Assembly (NCBI RefSeq): GCF_018320785.1
Contig: NC_054881.1
Span: 19,034,275 to 19,098,274, forward strand
Direction: 5' to 3'
From: Cheilinus undulatus
Lineage: Eukaryota; Chordata; Actinopteri; Labriformes; Labridae
Length of the DNA: 64,000 nucleotides
A program made the translations under genes and the position numbers. Under the pieces are notes generated by a model. The model worked only from the letters and a program-made list of their open reading frames with translations, had not been told where the DNA came from and did no database searches. Below, one piece after another: positions 34,901 to 47,400 of this stretch (the stretch's first letter is position 1; each line of letters starts with the position of its first letter).

Positions 34901-36156
34901 TTTAAGATAAGCACGTCTCTGGGTACTAGGTGTGCAAATTCAGTTGCTATTGTGTGCAAAACATAACAACAACAAAGTAGAGCCTAAATGGGGTATGAAA
35001 TGCAGAAAAGAGCCACAGGTCAGACTTGAACCTTAGCCACCTGTGTACATTGGGTGTGACCTAAACTCTGGGTTGGTTGTTTCTAAACTTCATTGCCAAA
35101 TACACACCTGTGATCAAGCAAGAATCTAAAGGCACACCAGAGTCTTGTCCTTGCAATGTACCCTCTTTAACATGGGCTTCTGTATATTTAGTTGTTGTGT
35201 CATTGTAGTAACCATGGTTGTGCAAACTCCCACAGCACACCTTCACCTGCCCCAACGCACACCATTTGGGAACCACTTCACCAGGCAAACTGTGCTGTAA
35301 TAGCATAAAGTTAGTCATTTAAATTGCAAAGTAACACACAGTACAGTTCTTTATTACCTAAAATGTACACTCAAAGCTCTGGTACAATGAGTTTCCTTTG
35401 AAATATTGTATACATGTTTCCTTAATAAAATAAATCAATTACATGCCAAGTGACTGATGCTCCTAAAAATGTTAAGCCCAGTCATCTCGGCTTTTAGTTT
35501 ATGTGTTAATTTAACAAGTTAATTCAGGTGAAGTTTTCATTATCCCTAACTTCCTTTCATTAGGTTTAGTTTTGAGCTTTTACACAAATTACAGCTATGT
35601 ATAAAAGTCACTGGTGAGAGATCATATTTTACCCATGTGGACGTTTGTTTTGGCTGAAACATGATAAATATGGAACATTATTTTTCTTGTCGGTTTTGGC
35701 TGAGTTTGGCTCATGGTAAAAATAGGCTTGCTTTCTTTCCTTAAGATTCTTTGTACATAAACACATGTATCACCCTTGCAAGATCGTCTGAAAGCCCTGA
35801 CTTGTTAGCATGCATACTGAAATGAAAGTCATGCCCAAAAGCAAAATTAACGAAACACATGGGCTTGTAAACCACACCTCTATCCTGTGCCATGAGACTC
35901 CATTTATAAAAACATAAATTTTTTCACCAGCATCATTGTGAAAGACAAGAAATTCTAACCATAAAATGGTCTATAAATAGAAGCCAAAGAATCAAATGGT
36001 CCATAAATTGAAAAAAGATGTTCCAGTCTAATGTTTCATAGAAATGTCATTAAACCGCTGATGCATTCTGGAAAATCTGAAACTCACCTTGACAGTTTCT
36101 TCATCGATGTCTCGATTATGGATGATGTTTTTGAAGAACCTCCTGAACAAGGACAT
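25933..36156 (-). CDS. anxa1: Annexin A1-type protein, complete, 11 coding exons
   Basis: Calcium-dependent phospholipid-binding protein; the A1 group acts on membranes, in anti-inflammatory signalling and in epithelia. Coding exons (minus): 36088-36156, 33484-33589, 33172-33266, 32856-32969, 32596-32686, 32176-32312, 30550-30643, 29904-29999, 26889-26947, 26358-26480, 25933-25989. Sum 1041 nt, 346 aa, exactly the usual annexin A1 length. Start [16 protein letters not shown] is the amphipathic N-terminal arm of the fish A1 type and differs from the mammalian arm. Four annexin repeats follow: [39 protein letters not shown] (about 129-148); [15 protein letters not shown]; and [35 protein letters not shown] and the ending [12 protein letters not shown] match A1 closely. 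Only repeat 2 keeps a clear GxGTDE calcium loop. Fish have several anxa1 copies; I cannot assign the a/b/c suffix. Synteny with tmc, zfand5 and mamdc2 supports A1. Confidence 0.9.
26062..26305. mobile_element. hAT-type MITE next to the annexin 3' exons
   Basis: Starts with cagtgattctcaaccttag (about 26063) and ends with cggttgagaacc (about 26281-26292), an inverted repeat of the CAGTGGTTCTCAACC type typical of hAT-derived short elements. About 240 bases, no coding potential, in the intron between the last two annexin exons. Confidence 0.65.
28430..29190. repeat. Degenerate T-rich array of ccatttttgccac-like units
   Basis: About 760 bases of irregular units of roughly 12-35 bases built on tttttgccac and cccatttttgc. 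One strand is almost free of G except in the TGCC core. Long open frames here are low-complexity artefacts (Phe/Cys/His/Pro-rich). It lies in the long annexin intron 26948-29903. The same motif in the other orientation forms the array at 5150-5390. Confidence 0.8.
31453..31779. mobile_element. Mariner-type MITE in annexin intron
   Basis: Inverted ends cctataaaagtattctaccc (from about 31458) and gggggtgaatagttttcata (31751-31770) pair with few mismatches, and TA flanks both sides (31451-31452 and 31780-31781). Length about 327 bases without coding potential, as expected for a nonautonomous Tc1/mariner derivative. Confidence 0.7.
34005..34135. repeat. Dispersed repeat rich in gtaaca/agtaat motifs
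   Basis: The stretch around taacaaattacttttgcaat and agtaattcgttacttttctc resembles a common fish dispersed repeat built from agtaa/ttact phrases. The boundaries are not clear. It lies in annexin intron 1. Confidence 0.4.
34975..35065 (-). mobile_element. tRNA-derived SINE fragment
   Basis: Read on the minus strand it has an RNA polymerase III B-box-like ggttcaagtct preceded by gtacacaggtggcta and followed by gacctgtggctcttttctgc. The same order of words is found in the SINE at 44478-44625. Only the 5' half is recognisable. Confidence 0.6.
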
Positions 36157-36199
36157 GTTGACTTGGCTGGCGAGTCAAAACCAGAATAAATACTACCTC

Positions 36200-36360
36200 T
36201 GTACATGTAAAAAAAAAAAAAAAAGGACAAAGAAATACGTCATTTTGGATAATTTCAGTATTCTTCTTCTTCATAATTATTCATTAGATATAAGCCTCAC
36301 CTGTTCTGCTGCAGCTAGGCGTCACACCCCAGTTTGCAGTGCTCAGGAGTCTCTATTTAG
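36200..36360 (-). promoter_or_regulatory. Candidate promoter and noncoding first exon of the annexin gene
   Basis: On the minus strand a strong splice donor, cagcagaacag then gtgagg, ends at 36301, and a good acceptor (long pyrimidine run, then acatgtacag) lies just upstream of the ATG exon near 36200. Upstream of the donor is ctaaatag (about 36353-36360), a weak TATA-like box. This fits a short noncoding exon 1 at about 36302-36330, an arrangement common in annexin genes. Inference only; transcript data are needed. Confidence 0.4.
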
Positions 36361-36399
36361 CTCACCCTACTGTCTCCACCCATCTTTGTGCAGGTGATT

Positions 36400-37300
36400 T
36401 TCAGGCAGTTTAACTTGCACCTGCAGAGGATCAGCCAATCACCAGCCTCCTCTTAAAGACAACATTCCTGTGTGGTGACAAGAGGACCAGTCTCTGCTGA
36501 CAGGTTAGGTGACTCTGTGGTTGTGTAAGCGGGTTCAAACAATTTATCATCAGCACAGACACGCGGGGAACAAGGACAGCCAAGACGGAGGGAGCTGTGG
36601 TTCATTTTTTAAAGTAACCACTTTTTACATAATTATAGGAGTGAACCTGATGTTCAGCATTTTTTAACCCTGCTGATACTGCCAGGGGGGGGACCACTTT
36701 GTAAAACGCAGCATCCTCCAGTGATGTACTCTTTGTCTACTGGGGTTGAGTGTTAAATCTTAAAACAGCAAAAATCTACGAGTGTAATTTGAAATGTTAG
36801 GCTATCAGAAATCAGTAGCCATTTTCTTATCTCTGCAGCTCAAGGATACATCATAACACACTAACTTAACCAAACTGTTGGCAGACAATTTGCAATGTAA
36901 ATAATGTAAATATAAGATGGTGCAAGGAAGAGAAATGTGAGTAGTAAGACACTGCTGGATCTGCAGTCTGCTTTGATTTTGGCTTTAACTGACTATGGTA
37001 CATATCTTAAAGCAGTCTGTTCTTAGATTCCTTTGAAATGTAATTCAGTCAACTAAAAATGCTCTATCTCTTAATTATGCTCTCTTTCCACGAGGAAGAC
37101 CGGATGATAACAAGCTTAAAACAGAGCTTTGATTACAAAACTCTGACAAGAAGTGTAGCTTTCATCATGGAGACTAAACAGACTAAATTGAATCTTTGAC
37201 TTTTTTGTGTACGCCAAAGTAGCATTTGCAATATAATACTGACTGGAGCTACAGGAAAGTCCTTTTGTCATCATCACTTAAAAACACTGAGGTAAATACA
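36400..37300. other. Spacer upstream of the annexin gene
   Basis: No gene or recognised repeat was seen. This is the 5' flank of the annexin gene and part of the spacer to the tmc2 3' end. Confidence 0.5.
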
Positions 37301-37329
37301 CGCCCTGTTGGATAGAATAAAGAATCATA

Positions 37330-38095
37330 TATTGAAAAACAGCACATTCATAAAGTGTTAAGACCGCCTTTACTTTTTTCAATTTTGCTATGTTGCAACC
37401 TGATGCTACAGTAATTTCAATTAATTTTTTAGACTGGGATAAAGAAGATTCTCTGGTCTGATGAAACAATGATTGGACTGTTTGGTCTAAATTCTAAACG
37501 TTAAGATTGGAGAAAACCAGGCACCGCTCCTCATGTGTTCAGTGCTGTCTCAGCAATCAGACTGCACGGGACAAAGGTTGACCTTACAACATGACAAGGA
37601 CCATCAGCACACAGCCAAAACAACACAGGTTTTTGTAAACTCTGAGCGGGCTTTCATGTGTTTTGTACTGAGGAGAGTCCTGGTTGTGCCAAACCTCTTC
37701 CATTTGAGAATTATTAGGACCCCTGAGCTCTTAGAAACCTTCAGTGTAGCAGAATTTTTTGTAGCCTTCTCCAGATCTGGCTTGCAACAATCCAGTCCTG
37801 AGCTTTGCAGGCAGTTCCTTTGACCTCATGGCTTGGAATCTGTTCTGATATGCATTGACAGCTGAAAGGCCTTCTAAGAGAGGTGTGTACCTTTCCAAGT
37901 CATGTCCAATCAATTTAATTTACCACAGGTGGACTCCAATCAAGATGTAGAAACATCTTCAAGAGAAATGGAAGGAACCTTTCAGGGGTTTTGTAAAGGG
38001 TCTATGAACACTTATGTCAATGTAATATCTCAGTCTTTCATTTTACATAAATTTGCAAAAAAAATACAGAAATTCTCTTTTCAGTTTGTCAGGAG
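37330..38095 (+). mobile_element. Tc1-like transposon relic
   Basis: The left end carries atgttgcaacctgatgctac and the right end gaacacttatgtcaatgtaa, both hallmark phrases of a common fish Tc1-like element. Between them on the plus strand are broken transposase pieces: FRLG-like DKEDSLV then WSDET-type coding at about 37440-37510 and HDKDHQHTAK at about 37589-37620. The 3' noncoding phrase ccacaggtggactccaatca (37923-37942) also matches the family. Heavily deleted and stop-ridden. Confidence 0.75.
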
Positions 38096-38209
38096 GAGGG
38101 TTAAAAGGTAGTGGTGAATCATTCTGGAATTACAGACAAACAAGAAAGGAAGCTATAGAAGCAGATATAAGCTTAGATGTGACAATGATGTAATTCAAGT
38201 ATTTTAAAC

Positions 38210-38215
38210 TTTATT
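38210..38215 (-). terminator. Polyadenylation signal of tmc2
   Basis: Minus-strand AATAAA about 270 bases after the tmc2 stop codon. Confidence 0.5.
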
Positions 38216-38484
38216 GCGAAGTCAGAACTGTATCATTTATAAGAAAACACAGAAGCACAAATCTCTCAGCAGTTGAAAATCCAAAATACAACATATGATT
38301 GACAAAACTAAGGCTTTAATGCATTTTGTTTACATTCAGTGGGTTTAATTCATACATCATTCGTAAAAAATGTGACCATCAGGAGACTTTCAATGCTCAT
38401 TGTCAGAGATTAAAAAAAGAGGATAACTGCTTTTGTGTCTGTTTTTATCCCCAGCTGTGAAACGAATAAAGATTTCTCACTTCG

Positions 38485-41400
38485 TTATCTCGGTGGGGGC
38501 CCTCTCCCACGACCCCGGCCTGCTCCAGGACCAGGTCCAGGTCCAGGTCCTCTCGGGCCGGGTGGCTGCCTCACTGGTCCTCGAGCGTTGGGGTTTTGGG
38601 ATGCCAGAGCAACATCTTTCTGTAAGTTTACACCTTTACCTGCTGATCCCGGCTTTGTTTTTGTTGGCTTTGATTCTGGCTCTGGTTTCTTTTCTGTTAT
38701 GAGAGACAGACATGAATCAGCTGTGCAGTCACATATTTAACCTGAATAAACACATAAAAATTTCACTGGTACAAAATAACTTATCAGGCTTCATATTCAG
38801 ATGGAAACATATTTGGCACAAGAAAAAGAACTTTGGATTACTGAATTTTAAAAGATTCGATACTTCTTTGCCTTCATTTTACATTATTACCCTGATCTCT
38901 ATGTAACTGACCAGGCTCAGGTGGAGGTGGAGGTGCGAGGGATCGATTCGGCAGCAGGTCTTCTAGATCTTTCATGACCTGGTTGGTGCTGTCTGTGTTG
39001 TTCCTGCGGTTTTTCTCCTCATCTCGAGCCTAGACAGAGAAACATTATGAAATATCAGTGATCAGGGAAGAAAAAGGATACAATATAGGTGCTATGAGCA
39101 GATAATGTGTCCATTACATGCTTAAGATTGGCCAAGAGGCTCTAAAAATAGGCCTATTTGTTTTTTTTGTTTGTTTGTTTTGTTACTAAATACAATGAAA
39201 AGAGAAAAACCAACAATGTTTAAGTTGACCCATCATCCCTGTCTTACTACTGTGTGTAACACTGAGGGCTGAGCCTGTTTTAAGTATTTAAAACAGGGCA
39301 CAAATACTGAGATCATTTAAGGTCTTGTACTATCTGAAAATCACTGGTCCCTTAACTTTACAGAAAGCATTACTTGGGTAGATTTAAAATGCACTTGTTC
39401 AGGCTCTTTATAATGCTGGATAGATGTTTTTTTATGTTCCAGTATTCATGGCAGCAGGAAAACAGTAGAGAATGCAACAGAACTGAACAAGCTGTGTTTA
39501 AGAAATCAAAATATGCTGCTTTAAACATAAATTTGTTGGCCTGGATAGCCAAAAAAAGATTTCCATGTCCCAGTTATTTACTTCCAGTGGTCTAAAACCA
39601 GCTGCGTCACAGGCATAAGCTAAATATCCATCAAAGTAATCTTTTTGGCTTTAAATTTTGTGCAAATTTTGCCTAGTCAGCTTGACACATGCGACCAAGG
39701 CAGTCATTTAGCTGAACCTTTTTAACATTAGAAAGTTAATTTGCTTAAGTATACTGTCTGCAACTTACCATCTGCATCTTCTTCTTCAGCTCCATATTGG
39801 AGTTTTTGTAGGCTTCAGACACAGAGTTCAGATAGTAGATGGCCAGTCTGTAAAGGACCATAACAAGATTTATGGTTCATCAGTAGCTTCTACCGCAACA
39901 ACAACCACTTCTTTCTTTGCACATGGGTGCCTTTCTCTGTGAAGAGATGTCTGCTTATACTTTTGAATACATGCAGTGTATATGTGCTTGACCACACTTA
40001 CACCATGAGCAGCACAGCTGGTATGATGAGGCCTGGGTTGGCTGCGTAGCTGAATAACGTCCCCATGAAGGCAGGTAGGTCCAGATCGATCGTCTCCATG
40101 ATTACGTCAAACATTTTCACCTTACCACTGAAAAATCAGTAAGCATGACAATAATTTGGCACTCACTATGCTCCTTCAGTTTACGGTTTAAGTCTGAGTG
40201 TCGTTACCTGAAGGGTCCACAGTCAAATGAAGGCGGCAGCGTCATGATGGTGTACACCACAGGTAACAGACTTAGGAAGAGGATGAGTAGTAGAAGACCC
40301 ATGTAGAAGTTGTTGGACTTGGAGGCCTTAAAGACTCTCTCATGGGGGACGTTGGTGGCCATCACGGCCCAGCACTGATAATACATGGAGCTGAGAAGGC
40401 GGAGCACGTTGATGCCAACCAGCCCAGGAGCAAAAAATGCACCCATCCTGAAACACAACACAACACGGCATCATGTAATGTGATCACCACACAACATGGC
40501 ATCATGTAATGTGATCAGATGTTGTGTGATACAGCATAAAATAAGAAAAATTTCCTTTAAAATGTTGTTTATTTGATATTTACTCTGACCAAGCATAGTA
40601 TTTTGATGGTTAGACTATGTTGTATCTTGTACAACAATTCTAAGGACCTTTATGGATATTTGTCTATTCTTGCAGCTTCCCTGGACAAATTAGAGGAATT
40701 AATTACTTTCCTGATCTTGTCTTGTACATGTGTTAGTGTTTTCTAACAAAAACTCTCATCCTCTTTTGTTCCTGATGTTTAACTATCAACTAACAATCAT
40801 TATAAACATTTTTGAACTTCTAAAATTTTTTTATCACTCACTCTATTTATCATATTCCAAAACAGAATTCAAGGTGTTGTTAGTGTGTGGAAAAATTACA
40901 GTTTAAATGATATAATTCATCTGTATGTAAAGGTTATATATACATACACAGAGGTCGGCAGTTGTAACTGAGCATATGTGGTGTAACTACAAAAACAAAG
41001 CTCATACCAGATCATTCCCTGGTTGAAGACCAATCCAAGTACATTACCGCTGATGTCAAACTCTCCATATGAGGGCTGGAAGAGAGCAGGGAAATGATTA
41101 CACTTTTAAAACTTGCAGTTGAGTTATTCTTTATTACAGAAAAGCAAGTTCTGGTCAGGCCTTTTTCTCCTCACAATGCAGATGGTCGAAAGAGCATAGA
41201 AGTTAGTGACCTTGTCTAGGGTTCCCCATTTATTTTTCCCCAAGGACCAAGAAAACCAAGCATGCCAGTACAGATAATTGTTTCTGAAACAATAAGTATA
41301 TTTACTACTGCAAGTGCAAGAGTATGAGTGCATGAGGATAAAGTCTAAAATATGGAACAAGGTCAAAACAGAAGCAAAAACTGGGCTTTGAATTGTGCTT

Positions 41401-44400
41401 TTTATTTCACACAATTTTTCACTTCATTTAATATTCTTACATGACACTTTGCAAGGCAACTAATTGGGTCTAGCTGGCCTGATGACTGAACTAGTCAAAA
41501 CAACAAATTAATCTTTAACCCTTTTAATAAACTGTTAAAATCAGAATTAGGACATCAGGCTGACTCACAAATCCGGCCTCCAGGTCCCAGCACCAGCAGT
41601 AGTTGAGGAAACGAACGATGACAGCTCGGGCAAAGTCACCGATGAGGATGGTCAAATAGGTCACCTGGATGTCTGACACAGTCAGCTTCACAAACTCCTA
41701 CAAAAACACACATACAGGGCAGATAAACATGGACTTTTTTTAAAAAAAGTGTCCATAGAATGATAAACTTGAGGTAACAAATATTTATAGAAGCCTTGCA
41801 TTAAGATTACCTTTGAACAAACAGATGGATAATCATATGGTAAAATTTTTTTTTTTTTTTTCAAAGTCATTTGAAAATTGGATGATTCTTTAGTTGTTGT
41901 TTTTTTTTAAGAAAGCTAAAATGAACGTCATCTAAGTTAGTCAATGACAGAGTAACATCATTTCAATGTTTTTTAAGCCTGCTAGCAATATGTACTAGTA
42001 ATAAATGATGTGGATCCTTAATTAATACTAAATTATTCTAAAAAATCAAAACATAAAATAAGCTTGTGCTCATTACTATTCCAACAGCCGTCTCCCAGCA
42101 GGGTCCCCTGATGACGTCAGCGGGATTCATGGGCGGTGGGGTGGCGTCTGTGTCATTGGTCGTCATCGAGTAATTGGCGTAGTACTCCTTCATGGCCCAG
42201 ATGGAGGCATTCTTAATGGACTGTTCCTCTTCCAGCTATGAAGTGCAAAAATGAGAGAGACTCAGACAACAGTGTGACAATATATACTTGATATACTGTA
42301 TGGATATATTTCACAGTCATCTGGGAAACCTCCAATATAAAAAGTCTGGGAAGGGTAGAGCTTTTTAAAAGCTTAATAAAGTAGCTGTCGTAGTTTTTCA
42401 ACGGTGGAATCTGATTGTAGATAAACTTATGCTGAGGCAGGATGGGAAAAGTGCCAAAAAAAATTTACATACCAATAAAAGCTGTCAGTGTGGCTCTTTG
42501 CTCTTGGTTTAAAAAGGAAATGCTGACTGGTTCTGATAAAACTAACGCTATACTATAGCTACATTCAAGCTTGACTGCGGCAGCCATTGTACATACCGGC
42601 TTATAGTACAACTAAAGCCTGCCCATAATGATCGCAAAATCCTGCCAAAGCAGGTCGGGGGAGTTGTGATAACATCTTTTCCATCATGAAAAGCTTTCAG
42701 TTCCTTGCATTGTGGTCAGGTTTAATAAAAGTGCCGCCATACTATAGCTCTATCAGAGCTCATCACTACAGCAGTGGCAGCCATTGCGATAAGCTTCTGA
42801 TACAACTAAACCCCGCCAGTAGCTACACCACTGTTCTCCTAAAATAACACTGATTGGGCAGGTCTGTTTTCAGACCTGATCAATCATTGGAGATTGGAGT
42901 TCTGCAAGATGGTTTTGCCTGATAATAAACATGGAGTCTGGCCAATGGCTTTGCAAGGTGACTGATGGACTTGTTACCTTGGGGAGTAAGTAATTTATTA
43001 CTATATCAACATCCAAGAGCAAAAGAGCAAGGACAAAACTAATACCAAGGCACCTTTAATGAGAAGGTAAAAATGTCAGTGCTCTGTAATGTTCATGAAA
43101 TGCATTTATGGACAATTTTGTCACCACTAGAAAACTCTCATACCTACAAACTCCTTTCATACCTTCGTGTTAACTTCGTCGAACAAGGCAAACAGAAAGG
43201 TGTAGAGGTTTCCCAGGAAGAGGGCAAAGATGCGTCCAAGCTGCCATTTGAGCGCAATTCGAGGATGGTAGTCCTCCAGCTCAGCGATGGTCTCAAACAG
43301 AGGAGGACACACCAGACCCAGCAGAGACATGATGATCTCCAACTGTTCACAGCAGTCAACATTATCAGAACTGTTTCAGGTTTTTTAAATGACATGATGT
43401 GCCCAACAAGTGACATAATTTCCTGAAATGGTCTAATATCTGTGAGTTTCAATCCCCAACAAAGAACTTTATCATAGACAAAACCATTTCATAAGAAAGA
43501 AGTGTCTTTCAGCATAATATGGCTTACAAGACAAAAAATATGTTACATAAAAGAGCATATCTAACCCTGTTATCACAGCAAATAATGTTAAATAACATTT
43601 TAACCTTTGTTTTCCAATGTAAACCTGTTTGTAGTGGAATGATTAGAATATGTTAAGTAGTTTAGGTGACATTTAGTCTGAACTATCATGTCATTACCTC
43701 GTTCTTCTCGTACCAGCTGAGGTCGTCCCTAGTTGCAAACTCCTGAGATCTCTTCACCACAAAGTAAATGAGGTATCCACTCCCACCGAGGCTGCAGGTG
43801 ATGAGGAAGTTGGCCAGGACTCTGAGGAACCTCCGAAGGTGGATGTTCTCATCCTTCTGGTTCTCCTGCTCGTCAACGATGGACTCCTGTTCTTGTCAAG
43901 AAGGGAACCAATAAGGACTTGCAGTGAGCAGAGAACTTCATCTGTCACTGACTGAAACGTTTATATGTTTTGCATAAGGTTTGCCATGGTTACCTTAAAG
44001 CTTGTTGTGATGGAGGCGTACTTGTTGTCTGCAGTCTCTGCGTTTCCTATGAGGTAATCCCAGCTGGTGAACATCTTCCAGGCAAATGTGAACTCTCCCT
44101 CCTCTCCGTCTCCACCACCCACATCGGCGTTCTTTGCCATTCTGAAAAACAAATCAGACGCTTTTATTGGAACCCCGTTTTTTCAATTGTTTAATAGCTC
44201 TTTTGGGGATTTTATGATTTTTTTTTAAGAGGTCAGGACAGAGGACATTGGGGAGTAAGAGAGTGGGCAATTTAACACAGTAAAGGAGCCATAGGCTGGA
44301 TTTGAACCTGGGCCACCTGTTCATACATGGGACACACAGACAACCATCCACAAGGCTACTAATGCACCACCTTTTCTTGATAAATCAGAATTTGTACTTA

Positions 44401-47400
44401 ATGATTTCCTGTGACATTATTATTTAAAGATGAACTGACCAACTTTGCTGACAGAAAATTTCTCATTAGCAACCACAGGGTGCAGACAGCCTTGTGGTTA
44501 GGTCATGCCCCATGTATACAGGCGGTCTAGGTTCAAGTATGGCCTGTGGCTTCTTCCCTGCATGTTATTATTGCAACCCTGCTTCCAAATCTATCAATAA
44601 AAGCTTTAAAACCTTAAGAAATAAATGTTCAAAAATTGACCATATAAAACTGATTTTGCGGAAGACTTACGTGCGGATGACAACCATCAGGCTGTAGCCA
44701 AAGGTGCCGATCCCCACCATGAGGTAGGACAGAGGCAGCCTGAACTTTAGCAGGCCGATGGTCCTCTGGTTGTTGTAATATCCATAGAAAAGGACTGAGT
44801 ATTTGCAGTAGCCCTGAAGAAGAAGATAAAGAAGATAAAAGTGTGCTATCACGGCGTAAAATTCCCTTCAAAAAAGGCTATGGTTTATCTCATCTAAAAG
44901 TGTCATTACAGAGGTTTATTCCAATTACAATAATTTGTACACTTGTAGATTTTTAGTACTGATTTAAAACAGTAATTTCACTTTTACTGAAGTGTATTTT
45001 GGGGGAAGTATTGTTGTTTACTACATTTAAAATGTATGTGGTACAGAGTAAAAAATAAACACCAAGAACCTAAATGAGGAGGTCCAAGCCTCCTGTCAAC
45101 AACATTAAACTGGCCAGGTGGATTCTGACAACACATGGCGATCAGTACAAGTTAGAGATTGATTCCACATTTGATCCCAAAACAGCTCTTGTATTTGCTT
45201 CAGGTTAGGTCCAACTTTGTATTAACCAACCTGGTTGCTGATTCATATTCTCTTGTTGTTTTTGAACATTAAGGGAATATTACAAGCTTCTTGGGTATCA
45301 GAAGTGCATACTCAGTACTTCAGTAAGCTTTAAATGAATAACTTTTTACTTTTACTTCAGTAGATATATAAACTAGTACTTGTACTTATACCAAAGTGAC
45401 TGTACTTTTACTTGAGTACAATAGTCTTATGCTTCTTCCACTTGTGGTTGATCTTAAGTTAGTTTGAGACAGCTTTTCAATATGGTGGCTGCCACAGATT
45501 GGACTCAAATGCCCCCTTTAGTAACCAAACTGCAAACATCACTCAGGCTTCGTCCAATATTTTCTACAGTCCATAACTAAATCAAAACAATAACAATGTA
45601 TGACGATGTCGAGTGTAGTCGAGGAATCATAAAAGTGACAAAATACCCAGTCGCTGGTGGTGAATAATTATGGTCCATGACAAGTAAGCTGCACGAAACA
45701 CGCCTATAAGATACAGCAACACAATGGCAGCTTCCAGTAGTTCCTGCTTTATTCTATAGCTTATTTTTGAAGTAGCAGCCACTATTTCTCTCGCTATAAT
45801 GAACACATTGTGTCTACTGGGACAGATGACAGCCATGACAAGACAAGCAGCATACAACTACAGAAATTAAGAATGTCTCTGGCTTTGGAAACTGTAGGAA
45901 ATACTTGTAATTAATCAGCAGAAACAGCAAAGATTTAGCCATTTTTAAGTAATCTGAAATTTTGTACAAAAATTGTACATGCTGTATTTTTCAAGCCAAA
46001 TTCTGTAGCATTTTATTAGTATTTGTTGGGTTTTTTTCAATTATATGAAAGTTCTTGAGTATGGGGCTTGTTCTGGCATCCATTTTTTTAGTAAATTTCT
46101 GTTTACCGCTACACACCACCACACTTAGAAAATTTCTTTGTATTTGTAAACCAAGTCTCTAATAGTTCAAATTCTTTCAGAAGTACTCTGAACCAAATGA
46201 GAGCCAAATGTAACACTGCACAAAAACATAGTAAATGAGATCTGACCGCATTTTTCAATGTTTAGACTCACATTAAAGTCCATGAGCACAGAGTAGTCCT
46301 GAGCGGTGTCCTGCTCTGCTCTGGGTACGGTTTTCCTTGGAATTGAACCGTATGGAAGACCCATAAGAACCTGAGTGAATTCAGAAATTGGGAAAATTAG
46401 GTTCTCATTGAAAACCTTTAAATAACAACATGTATCAAGAAAATATACACATTTCATTGTCTTTTAAAAGCTCTGTGCAATAAGGTTTTTTTGACAGCTT
46501 TTTAACTCAGAAATAGCTTCCCTAAGCTCACCTCAGGAATGACCACCAGTCCAAAAGTGAAGCCAAACAGCACCAGGTTCATGCCGTACATCCAGCGCAG
46601 GAAGATGAAATAAGATGCCACGGATGATCCAAAGTGACCTGAGGACAGGGGGGAGGATTATTTTATCAACTCTTCAAACATCTGTCCACTTGGAGGAGCT
46701 GTTCAGCCGTGCTGGATAAAAATAATTTACTTTCCACTTCTTTGATCTTCCTCTCCCAGGGGATACAGGCTGTTCTGAAGTTCTCAAAATCCCTCTGGAA
46801 CTTGATCCATTTCTGGGGTTTAAAAAAATGAAGTTATAGAGGTAATACAGAAATGTAGGAGCAAAATGTAGAGAGGAAGGTGGAAAGTTTGAGCTTTGAT
46901 CCTTACCTTTGTCATCATTACTTTGTAGGCGTACCATTTCCTTCCTTTTCCTTTGCCAAGAGCTCCTTCAAATTTATCCACAAACTGCTGAGCTTCTCTG
47001 TGGAAAAAATTAAGACTTCATGTCAGCCAAAAGACCCTAACTAATGTTTCCCACTCTGGTTCACTTTGAGATGCATAATAAACAACAGACATATCAAGTA
47101 GATCTTATGTTTTCAAAATAGGCCCATTACAACACCAAATTTCATTTAAAGCACCAAAAGGAAAATCCTTTTTGTTGAAGCTGTACATCCCAGTAAATCC
47201 ATCACACCAGTGTAAGCTAAGTACCCTGAGAAATTGTATTGATAATATGAAGAGCCGGATGTCACATAACTCCCTGCAATTAAATGATGACTAAACTGAC
47301 ATCCTTGTCATCGGTCCCCACACATCATAAGTACAGTGCTGCCATCTGCTGGTGTCCTTTTTCAAATATAAAGACTGTTGCAAGACATCAAGGTCTGTGG

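Noticed and set aside
38433-38740. Plus-strand Pro/Gly-rich open frames
   Set aside because: Antisense of the final tmc2 exon.
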